A stretch of DNA of 56,876 nucleotides from Alphaproteobacteria bacterium (GTDB lineage: Bacteria > Pseudomonadota > Alphaproteobacteria > Caulobacterales > Maricaulaceae): contig WGNH01000021.1 in assembly GCA_016124665.1 (NCBI GenBank), forward strand, positions 83,837 through 140,712, in the 5' to 3' direction. The position numbers and the translations under genes were made by a program. The notes below the pieces were generated by a model. That model saw only the letters and a program-made list of their open reading frames with translations. It searched no databases and was not told the DNA's origin. How positions within the stretch are numbered: the first letter of the stretch is position 1; each line of letters opens with the position of its first letter. Below are positions 16,225-25,492 of the stretch, piece after piece.

Positions 16225-17550
16225 ATGAAGCCGTTAACGGAAAAACAGCTGAAAAGCCTCTCCGCGTTATGGGCGGGGTTGCCGGATCATGTCCGCAGCC
16301 AATTGCTTGTCGCTGCCGGTGATAAAGGGCGTCTGGCCGAAACGCTGAAGACTCTGGAAGCCCGCCGTAGCGGCGGTGATTGCCCGGATGACCGCCATAA
16401 AGTATTATTCCGTGTGTTTGATGATGTTACGGGGCAGGCGAGCGACCCTCCGACGCATTCGCGGTTTACCAAAGAAACGCTGTCCGTGCTTTACGCTGAA
16501 GCCGGTCTGGAATCGCTGAAAATGCCCGCTGATCCGGGCGATCCGGGTGCCATGCAATCCTGGCGCAATCAGGCGGCGGAGCGCATTGAGGCGCTGATCG
16601 CGCGGGCAGAAACCGACAAATCCCTGAGGGCCAGGCTGACGGAGGCCATGGGAACCGATTATCCCTCGCTGATTGTGGATGCTGCCTGTCTGCTTTCCAA
16701 TGATGCGCAATTGACTGATGCGCTCAAGCCGTTTGACAAGAAAATCAAGGATTTCCTGCCGGAGAGCGTCTCGCAGGCACGGGATGCGTATGACCGGATT
16801 TGTGCGGATGCACCGGACGCCAGCTTGTGGTTCCTCAAAATTCTTACTGCACGCCTGACCCGTACCGCGCAGATATTCCGCGTGGTCGAAAAAATCGGCC
16901 GGCGCAGTGATGATGCGCTCGTCTCGAAGACCGACCTTGCCGATGTCGGCGACCTGGTTCTTGCCAACGCCGATTTCTATGCGGGAAAATTCGATCAGCC
17001 TCCCGCCACTCTGGAAGAAGCCGGAATGGCCGGACGGGCCCTGGAAGAATTCGCCAAGATATCCGTCGGGATGACCCGTGAATTCGGTATCCGCAAGGAT
17101 GGCCGCTGGGGCAAGACGCTTTTTGCGACACGCGCCAAGGCATCCGAAGCTCTGGACCGGTTCTTCAAGCATGTCGAGAAGGATTTCGCGAAGGCCTTGC
17201 CTTATGTTGCCAAAGGCAATCGCGGGCTTGCCAAGCCGGGGAACATGCCCGGAGGCGAGCGTATTCTGAAAACCGAAGCGGAATTGCGGTTTCTGGCACT
17301 GGCATCGGAATGGTCATCACAGGCCGCTGTTGGAGGCGCGCAGAAACATGCTGCTGACTATGTGCGCCAGGAGCTGGATGATGCGGCCCGCGCCTATCTG
17401 GAAATTCTGCGGGCTGCAGAGGGCGAGGATGCCGACAAAGCGTCCGCTGCACTCGACCTTATCGTAAGGTACATGCACGCCTTCAAGGACGATGAAAACG
17501 CCGATCTCATCCAGCGGCGGAGTGTCGCGGTTCGCGCCAACGCAGCCTGA
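16225..17550 (+). CDS. Hypothetical helical cytoplasmic protein
   Basis: I do not recognise this 441-aa protein. It is rich in charged residues, appears almost wholly alpha-helical, and has no signal peptide or membrane segment. Notable stretches are EKQLKSLSALWAGLPDHVRS at the N-terminus and KWGKTLFA-like sequence around residue 295 (DGRWGKTLFATRAKASEALD). It lies 54 bases after the sensor kinase and is followed by a methyltransferase gene. A GTG at 16216 in the same frame is closer to the GAAAGG motif; ATG 16225 is chosen for spacing. Codon use looks like its neighbours. Confidence 0.75.
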   Translation: MKPLTEKQLKSLSALWAGLPDHVRSQLLVAAGDKGRLAETLKTLEARRSGGDCPDDRHKVLFRVFDDVTGQASDPPTHSRFTKETLSVLYAEAGLESLKMPADPGDPGAMQSWRNQAAERIEALIARAETDKSLRARLTEAMGTDYPSLIVDAACLLSNDAQLTDALKPFDKKIKDFLPESVSQARDAYDRICADAPDASLWFLKILTARLTRTAQIFRVVEKIGRRSDDALVSKTDLADVGDLVLANADFYAGKFDQPPATLEEAGMAGRALEEFAKISVGMTREFGIRKDGRWGKTLFATRAKASEALDRFFKHVEKDFAKALPYVAKGNRGLAKPGNMPGGERILKTEAELRFLALASEWSSQAAVGGAQKHAADYVRQELDDAARAYLEILRAAEGEDADKASAALDLIVRYMHAFKDDENADLIQRRSVAVRANAA

Positions 17551-17591
17551 ACCGGCTTGCTTTGGCGGGCTGTCCTGCCTATCCCGCAGCT

Positions 17592-18245
17592 ATGGATAAA
17601 CGACCCCCGGAAAAACCGATCGCGATGGAATTGCGTGAAACCGTGGATGAGAAGCTGTATTCTCCGAGCGCCGCTCGCAATTCTGCCGTGATCGCGGATG
17701 TATTGAGTCCAGTTCTTGCTTCACAAGCCCGTGTGCTCGAGATCGGATCCGGCACGGGCGAACATGCGGAAGCCGTGTGCAGTGTCCGGCCTGATATAAA
17801 GTGGACCCCCAGCGATCCGGATGAGCTGTCGCGGCGCAGCCAGGCAGCGCGCGCGAGAGAGACAGGCGGCGTGCAGGCACCTCTGGAGCTGGACGTTTCG
17901 GTACCCGGCTGGACACAGGACCTTCCTGAATTTGATGCCCTTGTGTGCTGCAATGTGATTCATATTTCCCCCTGGACGGCGGCCGAAGGACTGGCCCGTG
18001 GCGCGGCTGACATTCTGGGAACGGAGGGGCGGATTTTTCTTTATGGACCGTTTCTGGAGGGAGCAGATACTGCGCCGTCCAATCTGGAGTTTGATACCAG
18101 CCTGAAGGCCAGAAATCCGCAATGGGGCGTCCGGGCGCTGCAGGATGTCACTCAGCTGTTTGCGCATAACGGGTTTCATCTGGAAAAGCGGATCGCAATG
18201 CCAGCCAATAATCTGTCCCTGATTTTCAGCCGAGCGCAAAGATGA
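17592..18245 (+). CDS. DUF938 SAM-dependent methyltransferase-like protein
   Basis: The 217-aa protein has a class I methyltransferase fold. The SAM-binding glycine motif is VLEIGSGTGEHAE, followed by the acidic second motif around WTPSDPD and a FDALVCCNVIHISPW segment characteristic of DUF938. The N-terminus has the family signature LYSPSAARNSAVIADVL. The substrate is unknown. ATG 17592 is used; a more upstream TTG in the same frame (17562) lacks a ribosome site. The next gene, ccmI, overlaps by 4 bases (ATGA). Confidence 0.85.
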   Translation: MDKRPPEKPIAMELRETVDEKLYSPSAARNSAVIADVLSPVLASQARVLEIGSGTGEHAEAVCSVRPDIKWTPSDPDELSRRSQAARARETGGVQAPLELDVSVPGWTQDLPEFDALVCCNVIHISPWTAAEGLARGAADILGTEGRIFLYGPFLEGADTAPSNLEFDTSLKARNPQWGVRALQDVTQLFAHNGFHLEKRIAMPANNLSLIFSRAQR

Positions 18246-19177
18246 TCCTGCTTGCCATCATACTGGCGGTGACCGCTTTTGTTTTCGCAGGCTTCGCCGT
18301 CTGGCCATCTGCGCGCCTGCAGCCGCGCTGGCTGGCCCCATCGCTTCTTGCCGGGCTGGCGAGTGTGGCGGGTGCGACCTATTTCACCGGGGCACAGCCG
18401 CAAGCGCCGGGCGTGCCCTATCAGCAAGCGGCCGCGGAACGTATGGCCGCAAATCCTGATGCGCTTGGACCGGCGGCGCAAATGGAACGCTTGCGGGATA
18501 TCCTTCGTGCAGATGAAACCGATGCTGTGGCCTGGGCGCAGTTGGGCCGGATGCTGGCGCGGTCGGAACGCGAACTGGAAGCCATCAATGCATTCCAGAG
18601 GTCCTTGAGGCTGGAATTGAATGCGCGAACACTGTCCGACCTCGGCCAGACTTTCATAAACCTGAATGATGGTCAGGTTACCGATGAAGCGAGGGCGGCT
18701 TTCGAGGAAGCGCAGCGTATGGACCCGGCCCTGCCGGAGCCCGGTTTTTTCCTCGGCCTGCAAGCGTTCCAGTCCGGCGATATCGATGCGGCGGAGACGA
18801 TCTGGCTGGATCTGATCGCCCGTCTGGATGATCGTGACCCGTATAAAATCCTGATCTCCGAGCAGGTCTTCCAGCTCTTGTCGCAGCCGCAGGTCAATGC
18901 CGGGGCTGTCGAGGCTGCGGCGGCATCAGAGGACTTTGATCCGCGGCAGCGGATTGCCGATATGGTGCAGCGTCTGGAAGCGCGCGTCGCAGACGGTGAT
19001 GCCGGTTTTGCCGATCATCTGCGGCTTATAAGGGTGCGCGGAATGCTGGGCGATAATGAGGGCGGAATGGACGCCTTGCAGGCAGCGCGGGACCGCTTTG
19101 CGGAAAGCGAGGGGGCCATGACCATTCTCGATTTGCTGGCAGCTGCGTTGCAAACGGATGAAGGACAAGGTGAATGA
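18242..19177 (+). CDS. ccmI: Cytochrome c biogenesis protein CcmI (CycH)
   Basis: CcmI presents apocytochrome c to the heme-ligation complex. The 311-aa protein has a membrane-spanning N-terminus with two hydrophobic segments (about 1-20 and 32-50), then TPR repeats in the periplasmic part (DETDAVAWAQLGRMLARSER, LELNARTLSDLGQTFINLND, DPALPEPGFFLGLQAFQSGD). It is the first gene of a ccmI-ccmE-ccmF-ccmH set, the alphaproteobacterial cycHJKL order, with 4-base overlaps throughout. No ccmG thioredoxin gene is present here. Confidence 0.92.
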   Translation: MILLAIILAVTAFVFAGFAVWPSARLQPRWLAPSLLAGLASVAGATYFTGAQPQAPGVPYQQAAAERMAANPDALGPAAQMERLRDILRADETDAVAWAQLGRMLARSERELEAINAFQRSLRLELNARTLSDLGQTFINLNDGQVTDEARAAFEEAQRMDPALPEPGFFLGLQAFQSGDIDAAETIWLDLIARLDDRDPYKILISEQVFQLLSQPQVNAGAVEAAAASEDFDPRQRIADMVQRLEARVADGDAGFADHLRLIRVRGMLGDNEGGMDALQAARDRFAESEGAMTILDLLAAALQTDEGQGE

Positions 19178-19617
19178 GAGCCCGGTCGCAAAGATTGATA
19201 ATGGTCGCCATTGCCGGTGTGATTCTGGTGGCGGCGGTCGGGCTGGCCCTGATCGCACTGCGGGATGCGATCGTGCTGTTCTACAGCCCGAGCGAGGTTG
19301 CCGCGGAGCATCCCGGTTTCGGAGAACGCATCCGCATCGGTGGCCTGGTGGAAGATGGCAGCGTCGAGCGCCCGGCCGAAGGCGGTGCGAATTTTGTGGT
19401 GACGGACGGGGCAGCCACCATCCGCGTCATCTATGACGGATCCTTACCGGATCTGTTCCGGGAAGGTCAGGGAGTCGTGGTGGAAGGCGCTTTCATCCCG
19501 TCCGGCGATTTCGAGGCCAGCACGGTGCTGGCCAAGCATGATGAAACCTATATGCCGCCCGAAGTTGCGGAGGCGCTGCGTGAAAGTGGTGTCTGGCAGG
19601 GAGAGGGTGAGCGATGA
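19174..19617 (+). CDS. ccmE: Heme chaperone CcmE (CycJ)
   Basis: CcmE carries heme covalently in the periplasm and passes it to CcmF. The 147-aa protein has one N-terminal membrane anchor (about 9-30), an OB-fold beta barrel (VRIGG-type strand GERIRIGGLVEDGS, then NFVVTDG and EGQGVVVEG) and the heme-binding motif KHDETYMPPE with His122 and Tyr126. All key residues are intact. It is translationally coupled to its neighbours on both sides. Confidence 0.96.
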   Translation: MRARSQRLIMVAIAGVILVAAVGLALIALRDAIVLFYSPSEVAAEHPGFGERIRIGGLVEDGSVERPAEGGANFVVTDGAATIRVIYDGSLPDLFREGQGVVVEGAFIPSGDFEASTVLAKHDETYMPPEVAEALRESGVWQGEGER

Positions 19618-21542
19618 TCGCCGAAACCGGACGTTTTCTGGTTGCGCTGGCCTTCGCATTGTCCATCCTGCAATTGCTGTCCGGATGGCGGGCAGCATCC
19701 ATAGGATCTGCGCCAGCCATGCGGATTGCGGCGCGATCGGCCTATGGTGCGCTGGCGGCGGCGGTGATTGCATTCGGGCTGTTGATCATCCTGTTCCTGC
19801 AGTCGGATTTCTCGGTCGCCTATGTTGCCGGGCACAGTCATGTCGACAAACCGCTCTTCTACAAGATTGCGGCCGCTTGGGGCGGGCATGAAGGCTCGAT
19901 GTTGCTCTGGTGTGTGATGCTGGTTGGTGTCGGCGCAGCACTGGCCCGCTTTGCGCTCCGGCAAGACGAGCAGCTGAAAAATCGCGCTGTCTCGATCCAG
20001 GGCGGATTGCAGATTCTCTTCCTCGGTTTTCTGGCCTTCGCTTCCAACCCGTTTGACCGTTTGCTGGACGTTCCTTTGCAGGGGGCAGACCTCAATCCGA
20101 TCCTGCAAGATCCGGCACTCGCCATCCATCCGCCCACACTCTACATCGGCTATGTCGGCTTGTCGGCGGCTTTCTCGCTGGCCGTGGCGGGATTGATCGA
20201 AGGACGCGGCGGCCGGGCCATAGCGGCGGCGTTGCGGCCATGGTCGCTCTTTGCCTGGACGGCTCTGACGGCCGGTATCGCGCTGGGGGCGTGGTGGGCC
20301 TATTACGAGCTGGGCTGGGGTGGCTGGTGGTTCTGGGATCCGGTGGAAAATGCCAGCTTCATGCCATGGCTGGTCGCCGCGGCCCTGATCCATTCCGCCA
20401 TTGCAACCGAGAAGTCCGGCAATTTTGCCGGCTGGACCGCTTTTCTCGCCATAATGGCGTTCACAATGTCGACCATGGGGGCCTTCCTGGTGCGTTCGGG
20501 TGTTCTGACATCGGTGCATGCGTTTGCACTCGATCCCGAGCGCGGCCTGTGGATCCTGGGCATTATGACGATCCTCGCGGGCGGAGGGTTGACCCTGTTC
20601 GCGTTTCGATCGGGCCGGCTGGGTCATGGCGACGGATTTGCGTTGACCAGCCGGGAAGCCTTTATCGGCGTCAACAACCTTCTGCTCGCCGCCGTGGCCG
20701 GAACCGTCCTGTTCGGCACGCTGTACCCGCTGGTCATGACGGCCTTCGGCGTTAGCGGTGTGTCGGTCGGCGCAGCCTATTTCAATGCGACCGCGACCCC
20801 GTTTCTCGCTGCGCTCCTGATCCTGCTGCCCATCGCCCCCTTCCTGCCCTGGAAAAAGGACGGTTTCAGCCGGCGCCTGGCCTTGCGGTCGACGCTCTGG
20901 ATATTGCCGGGTGTGCTGGCCGGATTGTGGGCGTTTCTGATCGAAGCTTCGCCGGTGGCCATCGCTGCAGCGGCTTTCGCCGGCTGGACGCTGGCCGGCG
21001 TTGCGACCGATCTCTGGCACCATCGTGTCTTGCAGGGCGCGGCGGCCCGTTTCAGCCTGACGGGCCGGGTTCTGGCGCATGCCGGGGTTGTCGCCGTGGC
21101 GCTGGGTGCGGTGGCCGATTCCACGGGGCGGCCCGAGACAGTGCGGGCGCTGGCCGAGGGCGAGCAGATCGAGATCCCGGGTTTTACCCTGACGCTTGAC
21201 GGAGTGCGCCGCGCGGATGGCCCCAATTACCTTGCCGACGAGGCGCGGATCGTCGTTGAAAACGGGCGCGTGTCGGAATTGCTTCCGCAGCGGCGCTACT
21301 ATGCTGCGGCAGATACGACCACCCGCGAAGTGGCGATCCGGTCCGGCCTGGGCGGCGATCTCTACGTTTCTCTTGGCGAACCACGGGCCCGTGACAGTGG
21401 CGAAATCGCCTATGAAGTGCGGGTGACATTCAATCCGATGGTCTGGCTGCTCGGACTGGGCGCCATCATGATTGTGCTCGGCGGTACGTCTGCCTCCATA
21501 GGTCGCGCCCTGAGCCGGCGGCAGAAGGAGAGGGTGTCATGA
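19614..21542 (+). CDS. ccmF: Heme lyase CcmF (CycK)
   Basis: Integral membrane heme lyase of 642 aa with many transmembrane helices. The tryptophan-rich heme-handling motif WGGWWFWDPVENASFMPWL (about residues 234-252) is intact, as are the flanking PTLYIGYVG and VDKPLFYKIAAAWGGHEGSMLLW segments. It works with CcmH and CcmI to ligate heme to CxxCH motifs of apocytochromes. It sits between ccmE and ccmH with 4-base overlaps. Confidence 0.97.
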   Translation: MIAETGRFLVALAFALSILQLLSGWRAASIGSAPAMRIAARSAYGALAAAVIAFGLLIILFLQSDFSVAYVAGHSHVDKPLFYKIAAAWGGHEGSMLLWCVMLVGVGAALARFALRQDEQLKNRAVSIQGGLQILFLGFLAFASNPFDRLLDVPLQGADLNPILQDPALAIHPPTLYIGYVGLSAAFSLAVAGLIEGRGGRAIAAALRPWSLFAWTALTAGIALGAWWAYYELGWGGWWFWDPVENASFMPWLVAAALIHSAIATEKSGNFAGWTAFLAIMAFTMSTMGAFLVRSGVLTSVHAFALDPERGLWILGIMTILAGGGLTLFAFRSGRLGHGDGFALTSREAFIGVNNLLLAAVAGTVLFGTLYPLVMTAFGVSGVSVGAAYFNATATPFLAALLILLPIAPFLPWKKDGFSRRLALRSTLWILPGVLAGLWAFLIEASPVAIAAAAFAGWTLAGVATDLWHHRVLQGAAARFSLTGRVLAHAGVVAVALGAVADSTGRPETVRALAEGEQIEIPGFTLTLDGVRRADGPNYLADEARIVVENGRVSELLPQRRYYAAADTTTREVAIRSGLGGDLYVSLGEPRARDSGEIAYEVRVTFNPMVWLLGLGAIMIVLGGTSASIGRALSRRQKERVS

Positions 21543-21889
21543 TCCAGATACTGGCTGCCATGCTGTTGCTGCAATCTGCCGAGCTCACGCCGGCCCAGGA
21601 GATGGAGGCGGCGCATCTGATGCAGGAAATCCGCTGCGTTGTGTGCGATGGCCAGTCCATTGCCGATTCCGACGCCGCGCTGGCGCAGGATATGAGGCTC
21701 TTTGTCAGGACCCAGATTGCCGCCGGGGCCGAGCCCGACTCTGTGCGGATTGCCCTGGCACAGCGATATGGCGATGAAGTTCTGATGCGACCACGGCTGA
21801 CACGGCAGACCCTGCCGCTCTATCTTGCGCCGCTGGTGCTGTTGCTGGCCGGTGCCGTGTTGATCGGCCTGGCTTCGCGGAAGCGCTGA
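21539..21889 (+). CDS. ccmH: Apocytochrome thiol-reducing protein CcmH (CycL)
   Basis: The 116-aa protein has a short signal peptide, then the redox motif in EIRCVVCDGQSIADSDAALAQDMR (Cys pair CVVC), and one C-terminal membrane anchor (LYLAPLVLLLAGAVLIGLA). The N-terminal domain reduces or holds apocytochrome c cysteines. It is the short CycL form without TPR repeats, consistent with a separate CcmI. It ends the cytochrome maturation operon. Confidence 0.95.
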   Translation: MIQILAAMLLLQSAELTPAQEMEAAHLMQEIRCVVCDGQSIADSDAALAQDMRLFVRTQIAAGAEPDSVRIALAQRYGDEVLMRPRLTRQTLPLYLAPLVLLLAGAVLIGLASRKR

Positions 21890-21966
21890 CGAAGGCGTTA
21901 TCGAGGATTGACTTGCAGCGTGCAGCAATAGCGCCCAAATCCTTCTTCAGGACCGAGGAGTTATTC

Positions 21967-23190
21967 ATGGCGCAATCAAAAAAAGTCGAATTCAAGGGGG
22001 CGATGGGCGACACGCTGGCCGCAAGGCTGGAGCTGCCCCAGGGTAAACCCCGCGCCTATGCCCTGTTTGCGCATTGTTTCTCCTGTTCCAAGGATGTCCA
22101 TGCGGCCTCGCGCATTGCGCGCAGGCTGGCCCAGGAAGGCATCGCCGTCCTGCGGTTTGACTTCACAGGTCTCGGTCAGTCCGAAGGCGATTTTGCCAAT
22201 ACCAATTTTTCCTCGAATATCGATGATCTCGTCAAAGCGGCCGAACATCTCGCCAGCGAATTTGAAGCACCGGCCATTCTGGTCGGTCACAGCCTGGGTG
22301 GCTCGGCTGTGCTTGCCGCTGCCCACCGCATCCCTTCGGTCAAGGCGGTCGCTACGATTGGAGCACCGGCGGATGCGGAACATGTGGCCCATCAGTTCGC
22401 TGACTCGGTAGACGAGATCAAGGAAAACGGCGAAGCCACGGTATCGCTGGCGGGCCGGCCTTTTACGATCAAGAAGCAGTTCCTCGAGGACATTTCCGGC
22501 CATACGCTGGAAAATGCGGTGCGCGATCTGAAACGGCCCGTCCTGATCTGTCATTCGCCCATCGATCAGACGGTCGGTATCGACAATGCGGCGCGCCTTT
22601 TCATGGCGGCGAAGCATCCCAAGAGCTTCTTGAGTCTTGATGATGCGGATCACCTTCTGACGCGGGAGGCGGATTCGCACCATGTGGCCGATGTCATTTC
22701 GGCCTGGGCGGAAAAATACGCCGCTCCAGATCCGCTGCCGGCCCCTCCCAAACCCGTGAAGGATGGTGTCGTCGTTCAGGAAACCGGCCTCGGTCAATTC
22801 CAGAACTGGGTGGTCAATCAGGATTTTGCGATGCTGGCCGACGAGCCCGTATCGGTGGGCGGCGACAATTCAGGTATGACACCCTATGGCTATGTGTCGG
22901 CAGGGCTGGCCGCCTGCACCTCCATGACGCTGCGCATGTATGCGCGCCATAAAAAGCTGCCGCTGGAGCGGGTGACAGTGACCGTCGTGCACAACAAGAG
23001 CCACGCCGACGATTGTGAAAGTTGCGAAAAAGGCAAGGATGCAAAGATCGACGTATTCGAGAAAACCATACGGCTGGAAGGCGATCTGGATGCAGACCAA
23101 CGCCAGCGGCTGATGGAAATCGCGGACCGGTGTCCGGTTCACAAGACCTTGCATTCCGAGGTCAAGGTGCGTTCAACGCTTGCTGATTGA
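21967..23190 (+). CDS. Fused alpha/beta hydrolase-OsmC family protein
   Basis: Two domains in 407 aa. Residues 1 to about 255 form an alpha/beta hydrolase with nucleophile Ser109 in VGHSLGGSAV, an oxyanion region AHCFSCSKD, an Asp in HSPIDQTVG and a candidate His in DADHLL. Residues about 270-407 form an OsmC-like peroxidase domain with the redox Cys in LAACTSMTLRMYA and a second one in DRCPVHKTLHSE; an extra CESC pair lies in the HADDCESCEKG loop. This fusion is a known bacterial architecture linked to organic peroxide defence. ATG 21967 has GAGGAG (21955-21960) 6 bases upstream. Confidence 0.93.
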   Translation: MAQSKKVEFKGAMGDTLAARLELPQGKPRAYALFAHCFSCSKDVHAASRIARRLAQEGIAVLRFDFTGLGQSEGDFANTNFSSNIDDLVKAAEHLASEFEAPAILVGHSLGGSAVLAAAHRIPSVKAVATIGAPADAEHVAHQFADSVDEIKENGEATVSLAGRPFTIKKQFLEDISGHTLENAVRDLKRPVLICHSPIDQTVGIDNAARLFMAAKHPKSFLSLDDADHLLTREADSHHVADVISAWAEKYAAPDPLPAPPKPVKDGVVVQETGLGQFQNWVVNQDFAMLADEPVSVGGDNSGMTPYGYVSAGLAACTSMTLRMYARHKKLPLERVTVTVVHNKSHADDCESCEKGKDAKIDVFEKTIRLEGDLDADQRQRLMEIADRCPVHKTLHSEVKVRSTLAD

Positions 23191-23206
23191 GTGACGCGGC
23201 CTACCA

Positions 23207-23224
23207 TTCGTAATGTTTTCGTAA
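23207..23224 (+). promoter_or_regulatory. Direct repeat TTCGTAA-N4-TTCGTAA upstream of the DegP gene
   Basis: Two identical TTCGTAA heptamers start at 23207 and 23218, exactly 11 bases apart, on one face of the helix. This is the arrangement bound by OmpR-family regulators and recalls the CpxR box (GTAAA-N5-GTAAA). It stands about 80 bases before the DegP start; DegP is the classic CpxR target, and this operon encodes an OmpR-type regulator. Binding is inferred. Confidence 0.5.
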
Positions 23225-23303
23225 GAAAGCGGACATCTCGAAGATATCCGCCACGGCGCAGACTTTGTGCCGACCTGTAAATCCGCAAGAGGACCGAAAT
23301 CAG

Positions 23304-24776
23304 ATGTTTTCAAGACTTCGCCTTGTATCAATGCTTCCCGCAACGGCTCTGGCCCTGATCCTGACTGCGCCGGTCACGCTGGCACAGGACGAGACCGCTC
23401 CGCGTTTCTCTGCGGCGGTCCCTGTCGGAGCCCCGATGTCCTTTGCCGATCTGATCGAAGAGGTCAGCCCGTCTGTGGTGTCGATCAATGCGAGAATCAC
23501 GGCCCCCATGGGCATGCAGGGCGGTATTGCCCCGAATATGGAAGGCATGCCGCCGCAATTCCGCGAATGGTTCGAGCGCCAGTTCCCGAACCAGCCGCAA
23601 CAAAGGGAAGGCCGCTCCCTCGGTTCCGGCTTCTTCATCTCCGCCGAAGGCCATATCGTCACCAATAATCATGTGGTCGAGAATGCCACCGAGATTACGG
23701 TGGCCCTGTCCGATGGCGAGGAATATCCGGCTGAAGTGATTGGCACGGATCCGCTGACCGACATTGCCCTGCTGCGCCTCGATACGGATGAAGAGATCGA
23801 ATTTTCGTTTGTCACTCTGGACCGCGATCCCACGATCCGCGTTGGTGACTGGGTTGTCGCCGTCGGAAATCCCTTCGGTCTCGGCGGGACAGCAACAGCG
23901 GGGATTGTCTCGGCCACAGGCCGAGAGCTTCCGACCAATGTTTACAATAACTTCCTTCAGATCGATGCGCCGATCAATCGTGGCAATTCCGGGGGGCCGA
24001 CCTTCAGCCTCGATGGAGAGGTCGTGGGTGTGAATTCGCAGATATTCTCACCATCCGGCGGCAATGTCGGTATCGGCTTTGCCATTCCGTCCAATATCGC
24101 CGCAGATATTGTGGATCAGCTGCTGGCGGACGGGCGCGTTGCCCGTGGCTGGCTGGGTGTGCAGATCCAGAATGTGACAGATGACATTGCTGAAGGCCTC
24201 GGGCTGGAGAACCAGCGCGGCGCTTTCGTGTCGTCGATTGTGGCGGGTGGACCTGCCGCCCGAGCCGGTTTCCAGCGCATGGATGTGATCACGGCCGTGA
24301 ACGGTGAGAGCGTTGACAGCTCTGCCGACCTCACCCGCCGCGTCGGCCGTATCGGTGCTGGCACGGAAGTCACCTTCAATGTCATCCGCGAGAATGACGA
24401 AATTGTCCTGCGCGCGACATTGGGTGACCGGCCGGCCGAGACTGATCTGGATACCATGCAGCAAGGCGGTGTGACCGAACCGGAGGCGGCTTTCTTTGGC
24501 ATGCAGGTCAGTCCGGCAGATGCAGTAACGGGGCTCGGTTTGGATGCGGATCGCGGTCTGGTTATCGTCACACTCCAGCCCGATAGCGAAGCTGCCCAGA
24601 AAGGCTTACGTACCGGTGACGTACTTCTTGAGGCGGGTGGTGAAATCCTGACCAGTGTGGATGATTTGCAAGCGGCCATTGATGACGCCCGTGAAGATGG
24701 CCGCAGCGCCATTCTTGTTCTTGTTCAGAATGCGAGCGGCCAGCGCTATGTCGCGCTGACCCTGGACCGCGTCTGA
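23304..24776 (+). CDS. Periplasmic serine protease, DegP/HtrA family (Do-like)
   Basis: Envelope quality-control protease of 490 aa. The signal peptide ends near TLAQ (about residue 28). The trypsin-like domain carries the triad His123 (TNNHVV), Asp153 (LTDIALLRLD) and Ser229 (RGNSGGPTF). Two PDZ domains follow (about 275-365 and 390-485), with GWLGVQIQNVTDDIAEGLGL and the second LDADRGLVIVTLQPDSEA. ATG 23304 is chosen because it gives the signal peptide and has AGAGGA upstream. It heads an operon with a response regulator and sensor kinase, a layout that suggests envelope-stress control. Confidence 0.95.
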   Translation: MFSRLRLVSMLPATALALILTAPVTLAQDETAPRFSAAVPVGAPMSFADLIEEVSPSVVSINARITAPMGMQGGIAPNMEGMPPQFREWFERQFPNQPQQREGRSLGSGFFISAEGHIVTNNHVVENATEITVALSDGEEYPAEVIGTDPLTDIALLRLDTDEEIEFSFVTLDRDPTIRVGDWVVAVGNPFGLGGTATAGIVSATGRELPTNVYNNFLQIDAPINRGNSGGPTFSLDGEVVGVNSQIFSPSGGNVGIGFAIPSNIAADIVDQLLADGRVARGWLGVQIQNVTDDIAEGLGLENQRGAFVSSIVAGGPAARAGFQRMDVITAVNGESVDSSADLTRRVGRIGAGTEVTFNVIRENDEIVLRATLGDRPAETDLDTMQQGGVTEPEAAFFGMQVSPADAVTGLGLDADRGLVIVTLQPDSEAAQKGLRTGDVLLEAGGEILTSVDDLQAAIDDAREDGRSAILVLVQNASGQRYVALTLDRV

Positions 24777-24803
24777 GGCTATAGGCAGAAAGGTTGGGAC
24801 AAA

Positions 24804-25475
24804 ATGCGTATTCTGATCATCGAGGATGACCGCGAAGCGGCAAACTATATCCGCAAGGGCCTCAAGGAATGTGGCCATGTGGTCGATCATGCGGCCGACG
24901 GCGAGGAAGGCCTCGCCATGGGCCGCTCGGCGGAATACGACATTCTTGTCGTCGACCGCATGCTGCCGAAACTGGACGGGCTTTCGGTCATTGAATCCCT
25001 TCGGGATGAAGGTGTGTCCGCACCGGTGCTGATCCTGTCCGCACTGGGCGAGGTGGATCATCGCGTCGAAGGCCTGAAGGCCGGGGGCGATGATTATCTG
25101 GTCAAACCCTATGCCTTTGCCGAGCTCTTGGCCCGGGTCGAGGCCCTGGCCCGGCGCCGTGATCCGGAAACCGTCCGGACCAAGCTGGTGGTCGGAGATC
25201 TGGAAATGGACCTTCTGGCCCGGACCGTTGTCCGCAGCGGCGAAGAAATTCTGCTTCAGCCGCGTGAATTCCGCCTGCTTGAATTTCTCATGAAGCATTC
25301 CGGTCAGGTGGTCACGCGGACGATGTTGCTGGAGAAAGTCTGGGATTACCATTTCGACCCCCAGACCAATGTGATTGATGTCCATATTTCCCGGCTGCGC
25401 TCGAAAATCGACAAGCCGTTTGATGAAGCATTGCTTCACACGGTTCGCGGGGCAGGGTATCGCCTTCAGGCATAA
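24804..25475 (+). CDS. OmpR-family response regulator, DegP operon
   Basis: Receiver plus winged-helix regulator of 223 aa. The receiver has the acidic pair in IIEDDRE, phospho-acceptor Asp51 in ILVVDRMLPKLDG and Lys in YLVKPYAF. The C-terminal domain shows LLQPREFRLLEFLMKHSGQVVTRTMLLE in part and NVIDVHISRLRSKID. It lies 27 bases after the protease gene and 17 bases before the kinase gene. It is the natural candidate to bind the direct repeat at 23207-23224. Confidence 0.94.
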   Translation: MRILIIEDDREAANYIRKGLKECGHVVDHAADGEEGLAMGRSAEYDILVVDRMLPKLDGLSVIESLRDEGVSAPVLILSALGEVDHRVEGLKAGGDDYLVKPYAFAELLARVEALARRRDPETVRTKLVVGDLEMDLLARTVVRSGEEILLQPREFRLLEFLMKHSGQVVTRTMLLEKVWDYHFDPQTNVIDVHISRLRSKIDKPFDEALLHTVRGAGYRLQA

Positions 25476-25492
25476 GCCCGGAGCGCGAGATC

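Noticed and set aside
19548-21080. 510-codon open frame on the minus strand opposite ccmF
   Set aside because: The plus strand encodes CcmF with intact motifs. The antisense product is low-complexity, rich in Arg, Gln and Gly, with no recognisable domain.
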